Shown: piece by piece, positions 33,541 through 42,792 of the stretch
Layout of the letters: each line of letters begins with the position of its first letter
Position numbering within the stretch: the first letter of the stretch is position 1
Origin: Bacillota bacterium
GTDB lineage: Bacteria > Bacillota > Clostridia > Christensenellales > Aristaeellaceae
NCBI GenBank assembly: GCA_023436585.1
Contig: JAEZIN010000012.1
Location: forward strand, 224,744 to 288,743
Direction of reading: 5' to 3'
Length of the DNA stretch: 64,000 bases
The notes under the pieces: model-generated
Seen by the model: only the letters and a program-made list of their open reading frames with translations
What the model was told of the DNA's origin: nothing
Database searches by the model: none
Program-made: the position numbers and the translations under genes

Positions 33541-34959
33541 TTAGACCTGGAAATCCGTGCTGTTTGCTAATATCCCATCCGCCTGCTTGCTCTTGGAAAA
33601 TTCCGATAGTTCCTGCTCTCTTTTTTTGTCAATGGGCAGAAACAGCAGCGGAATAATGCTCAGAAGCATGAAAATGAAGGGAAGCAAGCCCGTGCCTATT
33701 TTGATGCCCAGCAGCGCTTGCGCGCTTTGTATTTTCGTTCCCGCCTGAAAACCGAAAGCGCTGATGAGGCCCATGAACAGTGAGGCCTGAATTCCGGATA
33801 CCGGAATGGTTAAAAGCGCGTTGAGACCGTTAAACATGCCGGCCTTTCTTTTTCCGGTACGCTGTTCATCCTCATCGATGATAGCGCCAAGCATTGGGCC
33901 CTGCGGCAGCATGACAGCGCTGGAGAATATGTACATGACGGTATAGGCAAGAATGGCCCCGATGAAGCCGTTGACAAAGGTCAGCAAAAGATAGCCGATG
34001 GCGCAGGGGATGGTTGCCCAGATCATGGAGACTTTCATGCCCACACGTTTTGTGAATCTGCCAAGAAACGGCGCCACGGCAAACAAAGCCAATCCCATCG
34101 CTATATCCAGGATAGTCGCCTCAAAACCCTGTAATTTCAAAACATAATCCGACATGTACAAAAGAGGCGTGAAATAGAAGGCGCGCGGCCCGGAGGACAG
34201 GAATTGCGTAAGCGCAAACGTAACAAAAGACTTCGACTTGGCCGCATCCCTGATGTTATCAAATACGTCCCCGAAGACCCCTTTCCTTTTAGATATCTGC
34301 TCGTTTTCCTGCAGGTACATTTCCTTTGCATCCTTCAGCGGCTTCAAAGCGACATAATAAAGAATGGCATTGATGACAAGAACAGCGCTTAGCAAAACCG
34401 TTGTCAGTGTCTTGTCCGTATCGCCGACCAAAAGCAGCGTCGGTATCAATGTGCCCAGGAACCCGCCGATGTTTGTAACATATGTGATATACACCGAAAT
34501 ATCCACGCGGTCCTCATTGGATGGCGCGGCTATCAACTTGTAATTGGAATGGGCTATGTTATAGGCTGTCATACTCGTATCATAAACAAACAAAAGAATG
34601 AGCAGGAAAGCAAAAATGACCCATTCATGCCAGGAGGGCTGCGCAAAGATCATCGCAAACGACGAAACCAGCGTGACCGGCGCTGTCAGCTTCATGACAT
34701 GCACATATTTGCCCTTTTTATCATTGTACTTACGCCGGTCCAGCCAAACGCCTATGGCCGGATCATTGATGGCGTTCCATATGCCAAAAATCGCATAGAT
34801 GATGCCTACATACACTGGATCAAGGCCTATGACATCTGTATAGTATTTTATAAAGGCGTTGTGTATCAGCACGGAACTAAGGTTTCCGGGCATGGTGGGA
34901 AAGGACAGCAGAAACTTTTGCCAGCCTGTCAGCTTACGGGCGGATGCATGATGTTCCAT
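33541..34959 (-). CDS. GPH-family sugar:cation symporter
   Basis: 472 residues with about twelve membrane helices. The N-terminus (FIKYYTDVIGLDP) and the loop after helix 2 (NAINDPAIGVWLDRRKY) carry the signature of the glycoside-pentoside-hexuronide (MelB-like) transporters. It probably imports a glycoside with a cation. It is divergent from the GH1 gene, from which it is separated by 133 bases holding promoters for both, so transporter and hydrolase likely act on the same glycoside. GGAG precedes the ATG. Confidence 0.88.
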   Translation of the reverse strand: MEHHASARKLTGWQKFLLSFPTMPGNLSSVLIHNAFIKYYTDVIGLDPVYVGIIYAIFGIWNAINDPAIGVWLDRRKYNDKKGKYVHVMKLTAPVTLVSSFAMIFAQPSWHEWVIFAFLLILLFVYDTSMTAYNIAHSNYKLIAAPSNEDRVDISVYITYVTNIGGFLGTLIPTLLLVGDTDKTLTTVLLSAVLVINAILYYVALKPLKDAKEMYLQENEQISKRKGVFGDVFDNIRDAAKSKSFVTFALTQFLSSGPRAFYFTPLLYMSDYVLKLQGFEATILDIAMGLALFAVAPFLGRFTKRVGMKVSMIWATIPCAIGYLLLTFVNGFIGAILAYTVMYIFSSAVMLPQGPMLGAIIDEDEQRTGKRKAGMFNGLNALLTIPVSGIQASLFMGLISAFGFQAGTKIQSAQALLGIKIGTGLLPFIFMLLSIIPLLFLPIDKKREQELSEFSKSKQADGILANSTDFQV

Positions 34960-34983
34960 ATTCTACTCCGGCCTTTTTGCTTT

Positions 34984-35013
34984 ATTATACAATCAGCAAC
35001 ATAATAAATACAA
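34984..35013 (-). promoter_or_regulatory. Candidate promoter of the symporter gene
   Basis: Minus strand TTGTAT (35013-35008), an 18-base spacer and a perfect TATAAT (34989-34984), 25 bases before the ATG. Confidence 0.55.
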
Positions 35014-35030
35014 TACAAAATTGTTGAAAG

Positions 35031-35059
35031 TTGAAATGCCCAATATTTCGTATTATACT
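35031..35059 (+). promoter_or_regulatory. Candidate promoter of the GH1 gene
   Basis: TTGAAA (35031-35036), a 17-base spacer and TATACT (35054-35059), 33 bases before the ATG. Confidence 0.6.
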
Positions 35060-35092
35060 ATAAACAACAATAGAAAGGGCAGAAAATGAAAT

Positions 35093-36451
35093 ATGTATCC
35101 GCAATTCGAAAAGGACTTCCTGTTCGGTTCGGCCACGGCCGCTTATCAGATCGAGGGCGGATGGAATGAAGATGGAAAAGGCTTGTCCATCTGGGATGTC
35201 TTTTCTCACAGAAAAGGAAAAATCCGCGATGGCAGCACCGGGGATACAGCCTGCGATACGTATCATGATTTCCAAACCGATATCGGCCTGATGGCCAGCT
35301 TGAAAATGGATGCCTATCGCTATTCTATAGGCTGGTCCCGTGTGCTGCCGGAAGGACGCGGCACTGTCAACCAGAAGGGCCTGGACTACTACAGCCGCCT
35401 TACGGACGCGCTGCTTCAAAACGGAATCCGGCCGTTTATCACATTGTATCACTGGGATATGCCTTACGCCCTGTTTCAAAAGTACAAGGGGTTCGCGGGC
35501 AGGGAAACAGCAAACTATTTCGCGGATTATTCCTCGCTTGTGGTAAAAACACTGAGCGACCGCGTCAAGGACTGGATCACCCTCAACGAGCCTTGGGAGC
35601 ACGCAATGCTTGGGCATTTTTTAGGGGAGCACGCGCCGGGCATAAAAAGTCCATGGACGTATTTCAAGGTCGCCCACCATGAGCTGCTTGGCCATGGTCT
35701 GGCCGTCAAGGCCATGCGCAGCATCCGCAGTGATTTGAACATCGGAATCACGCTAAGCCAGTTCCCCATTTACCCCGTAGGCTTCGAGCCAACAAAAAAG
35801 GAACTGGATTCGGTGGAGATAGCTGACCAGTTCATCAACCGCTTTTATCTGGATGGCGTGTTCAAGGGCCATTATCCCGAAAAGCTGTTCAAGCGGCTGT
35901 GGCCCATATTGCCCAAGGTGCATTCCGGAGACATGGAAACAATCCGCCAGCCGGTGGATTTCCTGGGGGTCAATTATTACACCAGGCTCTTCGCGGCGAG
36001 GAAATGGTATATCCCCTTTTTGAAAACCTGGATCGACCGCATGCCCACCGACAGGCGCTACGATCATCCCGTGCTTGGCTCCGGCGCATACCCCGACGGC
36101 TTCAAGGAACTGGCCAGGCGCTACCGGGAGGAGTACGGCAATCCGACTGTTTATATCACGGAAAATGGCACGGCGGGCAGCGGCAGCTTGGAGGAAAACA
36201 GGCGCACGGAGGATGCGTACCGCGTGCAATATCTTACCCATTACATGCAGTCATTGAAAGAGGCGATTGACGAGGGCTCCGACATCCGGGGATATTTTCA
36301 CTGGTCGCTGATAGACAATTTCGAGTGGAACTCCGGCTTGTCCTGTCCAATGGGCTTGATCCGCGTCGACCACGACACGCATCAGCGGACTATTCGTGAC
36401 AGCGGGTACTGGTTCCGGGATATGATTGAAAGCCAGCAAAGCAGGCGGTGA
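35093..36451 (+). CDS. GH1 beta-glucosidase
   Basis: 452 residues, standard for single-domain bacterial GH1. The family N-terminus (FLFGSATAAYQIEGGWNEDG), acid/base glutamate in TLNEPWE (about 164) and nucleophile glutamate in ITENG (about 357) are all present. The C-terminal loop reads LIDNFEWNSG, typical of enzymes acting on unphosphorylated beta-glucosides rather than 6-phospho-glucosides. There is no signal peptide, so it is cytosolic and needs an importer, supplied by the divergent GPH symporter. Confidence 0.94.
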   Translation: MYPQFEKDFLFGSATAAYQIEGGWNEDGKGLSIWDVFSHRKGKIRDGSTGDTACDTYHDFQTDIGLMASLKMDAYRYSIGWSRVLPEGRGTVNQKGLDYYSRLTDALLQNGIRPFITLYHWDMPYALFQKYKGFAGRETANYFADYSSLVVKTLSDRVKDWITLNEPWEHAMLGHFLGEHAPGIKSPWTYFKVAHHELLGHGLAVKAMRSIRSDLNIGITLSQFPIYPVGFEPTKKELDSVEIADQFINRFYLDGVFKGHYPEKLFKRLWPILPKVHSGDMETIRQPVDFLGVNYYTRLFAARKWYIPFLKTWIDRMPTDRRYDHPVLGSGAYPDGFKELARRYREEYGNPTVYITENGTAGSGSLEENRRTEDAYRVQYLTHYMQSLKEAIDEGSDIRGYFHWSLIDNFEWNSGLSCPMGLIRVDHDTHQRTIRDSGYWFRDMIESQQSRR

Positions 36452-36485
36452 CCCCGGCATAGCATGATATTTGGCAAAATATACT

Positions 36486-36515
36486 CAGCCCGCGGACGTA
36501 TAGGTCCGCGGGCTG
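36486..36515. terminator. Bidirectional terminator hairpin
   Basis: Perfect 12-bp stem (cagcccgcggac / gtccgcgggctg) with a six-base loop between the convergent GH1 and permease genes. The T-rich tails are weak on both sides. Confidence 0.65.
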
Positions 36516-36541
36516 TACTTCTTGGTTTCAAAACGGCATGT

Positions 36542-37525
36542 TTATTTGATCACCCGGAGAGATTTCCTATCAATGGTAAGGGCGACCACGGCAAGGAATA
36601 TCAAGCCCTTGATAAGCTGCTGCATCGCCGTATCCAGCCCCAGCATGACCAGCCCGTTGTTCAGTATGAGGGAGATCAATGTGCCGATGACAATGTTTGA
36701 AAAGCGAACCTTGGCACCGCCGGAGATGGGCAGTCCGCCCAGAACCAGGGCGATCAGTATCTGCGTTTCAAACTGGTTCCCGGCGGTGGCTGTTATGGAA
36801 CCGACCTTGACCACGTTCACGAAGGCTGCGATGCCGGTGATTGCTCCCGCCGCAATGAAGACCAGCAGTTTAATCCTGTCCGTGCGCACACCGGAATACC
36901 TTGCCGCCTTTTCACCGGCCCCTATCCCCTTGAGTTCAATGCCCAGCTTGGTAAAATGAAACAGGAAGAACACCAAAAGAAGTACCGCGCATGTAATGAG
37001 CAGTTTCAAATAGTCCTGGTTAAGTGACGTAATGTTCGGCGTAGCGGCCACCGGCGCATTGGTGGTCAGGTATGCGCACAGGCCGCGGAACAGGTACATG
37101 GAGCAAATGGTGACGATGAAGGATGGTATCCTGAAGCGGACATGGAAAAAGCCGTTGAGCAGGCCAATGGCCGCACCAGTCAATATGCCGCCGAGAATCG
37201 CCAGCGGTATGCTGTAAAAGGAAAGCGCACTGATCACAATGGAGGCCATACCCAGGATCGAGCCCTGGGAAAAATCCAGGCTGCCCAGCGTCATCACCAT
37301 AAACACGCCGGTGCCGGCGATCATGAGGGGATACACCTGGCTCAAAATCAGGCGGATGCTCTTGGGGCTGATGATCTGCCCCTGCGTAAGGACAGCGAAT
37401 ATAAAAATGATGACGACCAGGCCAAGCAGCGGAAGGATGGCCTTGATGCGGGGGTCGGCGAGGGCGGTATGATTCTTTCCGGTGCCCTTGGGCCTGCCAC
37501 CGGTAATAGTCTCCTGTTGCATCAT
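36542..37525 (-). CDS. Sugar ABC transporter permease (RbsC-like), second
   Basis: 327 residues from the ATG at 37525 (GTG at 37534 is the extended start). About eight to ten membrane helices of the BPD_transp_2 type (LDFSQGSILGMASIV; ALVLGGLPISGGAKVRF), as in RbsC and other ribose/galactose-type importers. It ends the four-gene operon and starts twelve bases after the ATPase stop. Two different permeases in one operon suggest a heterodimeric channel. Confidence 0.9.
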   Translation of the reverse strand: MMQQETITGGRPKGTGKNHTALADPRIKAILPLLGLVVIIFIFAVLTQGQIISPKSIRLILSQVYPLMIAGTGVFMVMTLGSLDFSQGSILGMASIVISALSFYSIPLAILGGILTGAAIGLLNGFFHVRFRIPSFIVTICSMYLFRGLCAYLTTNAPVAATPNITSLNQDYLKLLITCAVLLLVFFLFHFTKLGIELKGIGAGEKAARYSGVRTDRIKLLVFIAAGAITGIAAFVNVVKVGSITATAGNQFETQILIALVLGGLPISGGAKVRFSNIVIGTLISLILNNGLVMLGLDTAMQQLIKGLIFLAVVALTIDRKSLRVIK

Positions 37526-37537
37526 ACTTGCCACCCC

Positions 37538-39031
37538 CTACAGCATTTTGGCGATGATGTCTTCTTCGCCAAGCTCTTTGCCGCGCATGAATTCGGCGCA
37601 TATTGCCCCGTCCTTCATGATAAGAATACGGTCACACATCCCCAGCAGTTCCTGTATCTCCTCGGAGATCATGAGGATGGATTTGCCCTTCATCCGCAGT
37701 TCATTCATCAGCGCGTAGATATCCGCCTTGACCTTGACATCAATACCCCGTGTGGGGCTGTCCAGCACCAGGATATCCGATGCCTTTCCCAGCCAGCGGG
37801 CAAGGACGACCTTTTGCTTGTTGCCGCCTGACAGGTCGGATACAAACTGCTCGATGTCGGTCATCTTTACGCTCATGCTTTGGGCATGCTCCGTGGCAAA
37901 TCCCTTAAGCTTTTTTCGTTTCAGCAGCCCTCTCTCTGCCAGTTCGTCCACCGAAGGTAATACGATGTTGTCGCAGATGGAGTCGTTGAGGATCAGCGAT
38001 TCGTTGTCCCGGTCCTTGGACGCATAGGCGATGGAGTGCCTTATGGCGTCCGGGATGGAATCGATCCTGGTTCCGTCGCAAAGCGCCACGGTCCCTGTCC
38101 GGTCAAAAGACGCACCGAACACCGCCTTGCCCACCTCGTGCATGCCGCACTCACTGAGGCCCCCAAAGCCCAGTATCTCCCCCCTGTGCAGATCAAAAGA
38201 AATGTCTTTGATTTGTTTGGGCACGGAGACTCCCCTGACAGTGAGCACCACGCCTTCCGTCTTCTCCCCGTAATCGGTGCGGTAGTAGCGGCTGTTCAGT
38301 TCCCGGCCGACCATCAGGCGCTTCAACTCATCCTCGGTTACCCGGTTGCTTTGCACCGTGTCGATCAGCTCGCCGTCGCGCAGGATGGAGATCGTATCCG
38401 TATGCGCCAGTACCTCGGGCAGATCGTGAGAGATGAATATCACCGTGCGCCCGTCCGCTTTGGTTTTATCCATGATTTTGTAAAGCTCTTCGCGGCCGTA
38501 CTGGCTGAGCGCTGTTGTCGTCTCATCGATGACGACAATCAGCGGCTTAAAATGCGTCGCCTTGACGATCTCAATCAGCTTCCGGTCCTCAAAATGGAAG
38601 TTATCGATCATCAGCGATGCCTTGATATGCGAAAAACCGTACTCGTCCAGCAGGCGCTGGGCTTCCCTGTTCATGGCGGCCGTATGCTTGACGCCGTACT
38701 TTACAAACCGGTCCTCATTCCCCAAAAAAATGTTCTCGGCAACGGTCAGGCCGGAGAGCGTGCCCATTTCCTGCACGATGATGGAGATGCCAGCCCTGTT
38801 GGCCTCCACCTGGTTGTGAACCTTCAGCTCTTTGCCGTTCAATAGGAAGCGCCCGCCGCTCATGGAATGGATACCGCAAAGCATGGAACAGAAGGTGGAT
38901 TTACCGGAGCCGTTCTCGCCGATCAACCCCCTGATCTCGCCTTTGCCCACCGTGAGGGAAACATGGTCGACCGCGTGTGTTATGCCAAAGTACTTATCGA
39001 CACCATCGGCAATCAGAATCGTTTCAGCCAT
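37538..39031 (-). CDS. Sugar ABC transporter ATPase (RbsA/MglA-like), two NBDs
   Basis: 497 residues from the ATG at 39031, seven bases after AAGGAGG. It contains two fused nucleotide-binding domains. The first has Walker A GENGSGKST (about 37-45) and Walker B VVIDETTT, but a degenerate signature (NFHFEDRKLIEI). The second has an intact signature LSGGNKQK (about 405) and VLDSPTRG, but no Walker A (GGLSECGMHEVGK). Energises uptake with the neighbouring permeases. Confidence 0.93.
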   Translation of the reverse strand: MAETILIADGVDKYFGITHAVDHVSLTVGKGEIRGLIGENGSGKSTFCSMLCGIHSMSGGRFLLNGKELKVHNQVEANRAGISIIVQEMGTLSGLTVAENIFLGNEDRFVKYGVKHTAAMNREAQRLLDEYGFSHIKASLMIDNFHFEDRKLIEIVKATHFKPLIVVIDETTTALSQYGREELYKIMDKTKADGRTVIFISHDLPEVLAHTDTISILRDGELIDTVQSNRVTEDELKRLMVGRELNSRYYRTDYGEKTEGVVLTVRGVSVPKQIKDISFDLHRGEILGFGGLSECGMHEVGKAVFGASFDRTGTVALCDGTRIDSIPDAIRHSIAYASKDRDNESLILNDSICDNIVLPSVDELAERGLLKRKKLKGFATEHAQSMSVKMTDIEQFVSDLSGGNKQKVVLARWLGKASDILVLDSPTRGIDVKVKADIYALMNELRMKGKSILMISEEIQELLGMCDRILIMKDGAICAEFMRGKELGEEDIIAKML

Positions 39032-39046
39032 TGTCATGCCTCCTTC

Positions 39047-40015
39047 TCATTTCGCGACAGCGCCCTTTTCCGGGCGCGCAGTCAGGGCGACAATGGCCAG
39101 CAGGGCGGCGCCGGTCACGATGTTTTGCACGGTGGTTGGCGCTCCCAGCGCCACAAACCCGTTGAAAATAATGGCGATGATGAATTCCCCAATGACGATG
39201 GCAGGCACTGCCGTGCCGTACTTACGGAAGGCAAGGCCGAAGAAAGTGCCCATCAGCGGTGTAAAGTTACGGATCATGGATGTCATGCCTGTCGTCGCGG
39301 TCATGGAGGTACCGTAGCTCACCGACAAAATGGCCATGACGCCCACAAAAACATGGCAGAGGATAAAGCCCTTCAGCTTTTGCCTGCCTACGTTAATCCC
39401 CATATTTTTGGCGGTCTGCTCGTTGCTGCCTATGGCGTAGCAATACGTGCCGGTTCTTGTGTACTTCAATATGAAATTCGTCATCAGGAACGCGGCAAAG
39501 GCCAGCAGGATATTGCCCGGTGCGCTGCCAAAGGCCTGCATGGGCGCATCCAGAACCTGCTTGACCCCGCCGGCGGCATAATAGGCGACAGATTCGTAAA
39601 TAAGCATCAAGCCGACCGTAACGATCATGGAAGGTATATTCAGCTTGATGTACAAAAAGCCGTTCAAAAAGCCGATGAGCGCGCCGCACAGCACGCAGCC
39701 CAGCAGTAATCCCGCGTAGCCGAATTGCTTGGATAGCACCACGCCCACGATGGAGGATAGTACTACGTTCGCGCCGATGGAAAAATCGAACAGGCCCATG
39801 ACCACAATGAAATACAGCCCGCAGGCGCCAACCGAATAGATAATTGATGATTGCAGATAGAAATACAGATTGTCCGGGCTGCCAAAATTTGAGGGGGTGA
39901 GGATCTTGAATACGGCAAAGAAAAAGGCTGCCATCAATATGAGCAGCAAAAGCCCGTAGAAACGCCCGTAAACCCTATTCGTCCTGAGATTTTGAAGGCG
40001 GGCATTCAGATCCAT
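39047..40015 (-). CDS. Sugar ABC transporter permease (RbsC-like), first
   Basis: 322 residues from the ATG at 40015, preceded by AAAGGAAG; the reading from 40039 adds an unsupported extension. Multi-span membrane protein with the family landmarks GLFDFSIGANVVLSS and IGSNEQTAKNMGINV. Only moderately similar to the permease at 36542-37525. Separated from the binding-protein gene by a stem-loop. Confidence 0.9.
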   Translation of the reverse strand: MDLNARLQNLRTNRVYGRFYGLLLLILMAAFFFAVFKILTPSNFGSPDNLYFYLQSSIIYSVGACGLYFIVVMGLFDFSIGANVVLSSIVGVVLSKQFGYAGLLLGCVLCGALIGFLNGFLYIKLNIPSMIVTVGLMLIYESVAYYAAGGVKQVLDAPMQAFGSAPGNILLAFAAFLMTNFILKYTRTGTYCYAIGSNEQTAKNMGINVGRQKLKGFILCHVFVGVMAILSVSYGTSMTATTGMTSMIRNFTPLMGTFFGLAFRKYGTAVPAIVIGEFIIAIIFNGFVALGAPTTVQNIVTGAALLAIVALTARPEKGAVAK

Positions 40016-40060
40016 AAGCACACTTCCTTTGTCCTGCACGGATCATGGATACATCAAGAT

Positions 40061-40090
40061 ATGGGGCTGTCCCCGGGAGAACAGCCCCAT
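40061..40090 (-). promoter_or_regulatory. Stem-loop between binding-protein and permease genes
   Basis: Perfect 10-bp inverted repeat (atggggctgt / acagccccat) in the 103-base gap. In the direction of transcription no T-run follows, so it more likely protects or partially attenuates mRNA, giving more binding protein than permease, as is common in such operons. Confidence 0.6.
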
Positions 40091-40118
40091 GCTTTTTTCC
40101 CATGGGAGAAACGCCGGG

Positions 40119-41237
40119 TTATTTGGCGTGGCGCGCTACGACGTCTTCCACGGACAGCTTGGCACAGGTTTCACTGAGCTCCTCAAAGCTCAAATCAGCC
40201 ATGGCCTTGATCTCCTCCGGGTAGTAGGGCAGCTCGGTGCCGGTGAAGTACTTGGCATACGCCTCGTAATCCTCGGGCGAAGCAACGAACATGTACGGGA
40301 ACACGATCTCATAGAAGCCTTCGGTGGAGGTTGGATACTTGCCCGTGATGGCGTTGTACACCAGCATGAACGCGAAGAACGGATCGGCATAGTGCCCGCC
40401 GGATTCGGCACTCATAGCTCCTGACTTGAGCTTTTCGCCCAGGTCAGGCAGGAAGTCCGTGGAAACAACCTGTATCTTGCCCGTGAGGCCAAGGCCGTCG
40501 ATGGCCGCGATGGCGCCGATGAGGGGATCGCCGCCGCCGCCGGCCACGATCAGCGCATCGATGCCGGGATTAGCAGCGATGATGGCTTCCGCGGTGGCAC
40601 GTCCGGTATCGGATGTAGTCCTGCCGTACTGGGGCTCCAGCAGGGTGGCTTTATCATCGGGATGGGCGGCATTCCAGGCCTCCACACCGGCCTTGTAGCC
40701 TTCCCAGCGTCCCAGGAACGTGGCATCGCCCGGCTCCCAGCCCATCAAGCCGATGGTGCGGGCGCCCTTTTCGCAAACGATCTGCACCAGGCGGTAACCG
40801 TTGTCGGGCTCGGATTCATGCACCGTACCCACATAATACGGGGAGGACTTGGCCAGCGCGTACTCGGTGGGGTTCGCTTCCTCGTTGATCACGCGGAAGA
40901 ACTGCGCCACATACATTTCGTTCTGCGTGCAGGTATTGATGACGGAAGCCATTTCCGCCGAGGAGGAGTTGCAGATGATCATACCGTCGCAGCCAGCCAG
41001 GGCCAGCGTTTCGGCGGATGCGGTGACCTGTTCGGAAATGTGGGCCTGGTCGACATAGATCACTTTCACGTTCAGGGCCTGCGCGGCGGAGTCCAGAAGA
41101 CGCTTGACTTCGCTGCCTAGCGTATCGGTGGAACTCCAGATGGAGACGCCGATGGTGATCTCCTCGGCATGCGCTGCTGCGACAAACAGGCCGAAGACAA
41201 GGGAGAGCGCCAGGATCAAGGAAAGAACCTTCTTCAT
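40119..41237 (-). CDS. Sugar-binding protein of ABC transporter
   Basis: 372 residues. The signal peptide (MKKVLSLILALSLVFG, cleaved after AHA) is followed by a Peripla_BP_4-type two-lobed binding protein (ITIGVSIWSSTDTLGSE at the start; DALIVAGGGGDPLIGA in the middle). No lipobox cysteine is visible, which is unusual for a monoderm, where such proteins are normally lipid-anchored; a retained N-terminal anchor is possible. First gene of the operon, with GGAGG before the ATG. Ligand unknown: ribose-type sugars, inositol or autoinducer-2-like compounds all fit. Confidence 0.9.
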   Translation of the reverse strand: MKKVLSLILALSLVFGLFVAAAHAEEITIGVSIWSSTDTLGSEVKRLLDSAAQALNVKVIYVDQAHISEQVTASAETLALAGCDGMIICNSSSAEMASVINTCTQNEMYVAQFFRVINEEANPTEYALAKSSPYYVGTVHESEPDNGYRLVQIVCEKGARTIGLMGWEPGDATFLGRWEGYKAGVEAWNAAHPDDKATLLEPQYGRTTSDTGRATAEAIIAANPGIDALIVAGGGGDPLIGAIAAIDGLGLTGKIQVVSTDFLPDLGEKLKSGAMSAESGGHYADPFFAFMLVYNAITGKYPTSTEGFYEIVFPYMFVASPEDYEAYAKYFTGTELPYYPEEIKAMADLSFEELSETCAKLSVEDVVARHAK

Positions 41238-41300
41238 GATCGATGACCTCCGTTCGTATTGGGCATTCTGCGCCCGTTACATATAAGTATATAGAGAAAA

Positions 41301-41322
41301 CCGCTGCGAATGAATGCAGCGG
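41301..41322 (-). terminator. Terminator after the 41492-51767 gene block
   Basis: Minus-strand 7-bp stem (ccgctgc / gcagcgg) with an eight-base loop followed by TTTTC. It lies downstream of the duplicated-domain gene and upstream of the sugar-transport operon. Confidence 0.6.
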
Positions 41323-41491
41323 CTTCCTTAAATGGTTTGTTCTGTTGGGAAGTTATTTGCCACGCTGGGTGTTTTTTTCCGGTCTATGGGCGGCACCTTT
41401 CCGATTTTCGCAGTATTTTCAAGAAGAATATACGCTGTCCGGAAGATTTCCAACATATCCGGAAGATTGACGGTATATATCCGGTTCGTTC

Positions 41492-42166
41492 TTATACTTT
41501 TCCCGTGTCATCTTCCTCCGCCGGCGGTTCCCCCGAGGGTGTTTTCCTTACTTCCATGCCGGTGATTTTGATCTTCATGCCGCTTTCCGCGACCCATTCC
41601 CCTATATAGCGCAGCACATCCTCCTCATACACGCCAAGGATGCTGATGACCAGATTGTCCCTCTCGTCCTGTGTCAGGGCTTCCAGCGCCACAAAGATCA
41701 GCTTTTCCGAGTAGCCGCCTACGGCCGATATCAGACGGAAGAGGTTCTTGTATTTTCCATCGTCCTTGAATTTTTCAAGAAGCATCGGGTACGCTTTTAA
41801 GAGTACGGACGAATAATCGATGTGGCTGATCCTCACCTTGAGCTCCATGCATTCCGCTTTCTCTACGGAAATCCCGCTGAATTCCATCGCCAACTGACGT
41901 TCGCTCATATAATCATTCAGCTTTTTTACAATATCGCCCTCGTACATTTTCAGTATATTGATTGCGATTTCGTCCTTCACCGTCTGGGGAAGCAACATCA
42001 GCATCCTCGCCATCGCTTTGCCAGGCATGTTCTTCAGCTTTGACAATACGGCATACAGCTTGGGGTTATGCCCTTCCCTATTCAGTTTCTCCAGCAAAAG
42101 CGGAAGCACTTTTTCCACCACAAGACCGTAATCCATTTTTTCGATTTGAATAATCAGCTCAAGCAT
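41492..42166 (-). CDS. Unknown protein built of an internal tandem duplication
   Basis: 224 residues; AAAGGAGG precedes the ATG. No known family recognised. Residues about 10-105 and 115-207 align with each other: MDYGLVVEKVLPLLLEKL against IDYSSVLLKAYPMLLEKF, then L-rich helices, then KDEIAINILKMYEGDIVKKL against RDNLVISILGVYEEDVLRYI, ending in a strand-like GISVEKA / GMEVRK. The protein is soluble and helical and finishes with an acidic disordered tail (GEPPAEEDDTGKV). It is the last gene of the block that contains the dynamin-like and Hsp70-like proteins. Confidence 0.8.
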   Translation of the reverse strand: MLELIIQIEKMDYGLVVEKVLPLLLEKLNREGHNPKLYAVLSKLKNMPGKAMARMLMLLPQTVKDEIAINILKMYEGDIVKKLNDYMSERQLAMEFSGISVEKAECMELKVRISHIDYSSVLLKAYPMLLEKFKDDGKYKNLFRLISAVGGYSEKLIFVALEALTQDERDNLVISILGVYEEDVLRYIGEWVAESGMKIKITGMEVRKTPSGEPPAEEDDTGKV

Positions 42167-42246
42167 AAAGTTCCTCCTTTGTACTGTCCGCCTCCTGTTA
42201 AAGAACGCGGACAGGCCGATACATCCTACGATATGCCACTGCCAAA

Positions 42247-42738
42247 TTAGGCGGCCTTGTCTGTACGTACGATCTGAATGATTTCCATTGTTTCATTGAC
42301 AGATGGAAATTTGCACATGAGGCCCAAAGCAACCTTCGCCATTTCTGTTACGTTTTTGCTGTCCACGGCGTTTTTCTCTATCAACTTAAGGATAGAATAG
42401 CCAAACCGGTATGTAAAAATCGCGTTTGCGGCGCTGCTGATGCCTATGGCGCCGAGCTGCCCCAGAAAAGGTATGAGAAACAGAAGCCATGTGGCGAGCT
42501 TGCAGCCTACGTAATACGCACCGGCGCCGGTGATGCTGGCAGTGACAAAGCTTTTCACCGCGTCGGAGCTTAAGGACTTCCCCGCCTTCTTGCAAATGGC
42601 GGCTGTCAGCGTAGTCCAGATTGCGCCAAGGGCCGCGGCGTCTGCAATTCCGGCCCCAGGAATCGCGCCGATCGGCCCTGCGGCGGTAGCGGCGATGATG
42701 GCTGTTTTCATGATCCCCCAATACTCCTTGGCAATCAT
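42247..42738 (-). CDS. DUF697-like membrane protein
   Basis: 163 residues from the ATG at 42738. Glycine/alanine-rich amphipathic and hydrophobic helices (ATAAGPIGAIPGAGIADAAA; LATWLLFLIPFLGQLGAIG) followed by FTYRFGYSILKLIEKNA resemble the DUF697 membrane domain often fused to or encoded beside GTPases. Here it stands alone beside dynamin-like GTPases and the Hsp70-like protein, so a membrane partner for one of them is likely. Confidence 0.72.
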   Translation of the reverse strand: MIAKEYWGIMKTAIIAATAAGPIGAIPGAGIADAAALGAIWTTLTAAICKKAGKSLSSDAVKSFVTASITGAGAYYVGCKLATWLLFLIPFLGQLGAIGISSAANAIFTYRFGYSILKLIEKNAVDSKNVTEMAKVALGLMCKFPSVNETMEIIQIVRTDKAA

Positions 42739-42792
42739 CCTCTGTTCCTCTCCCTTCAAAAGATATCCATGAGGGTTACAGCAAAGCACATC

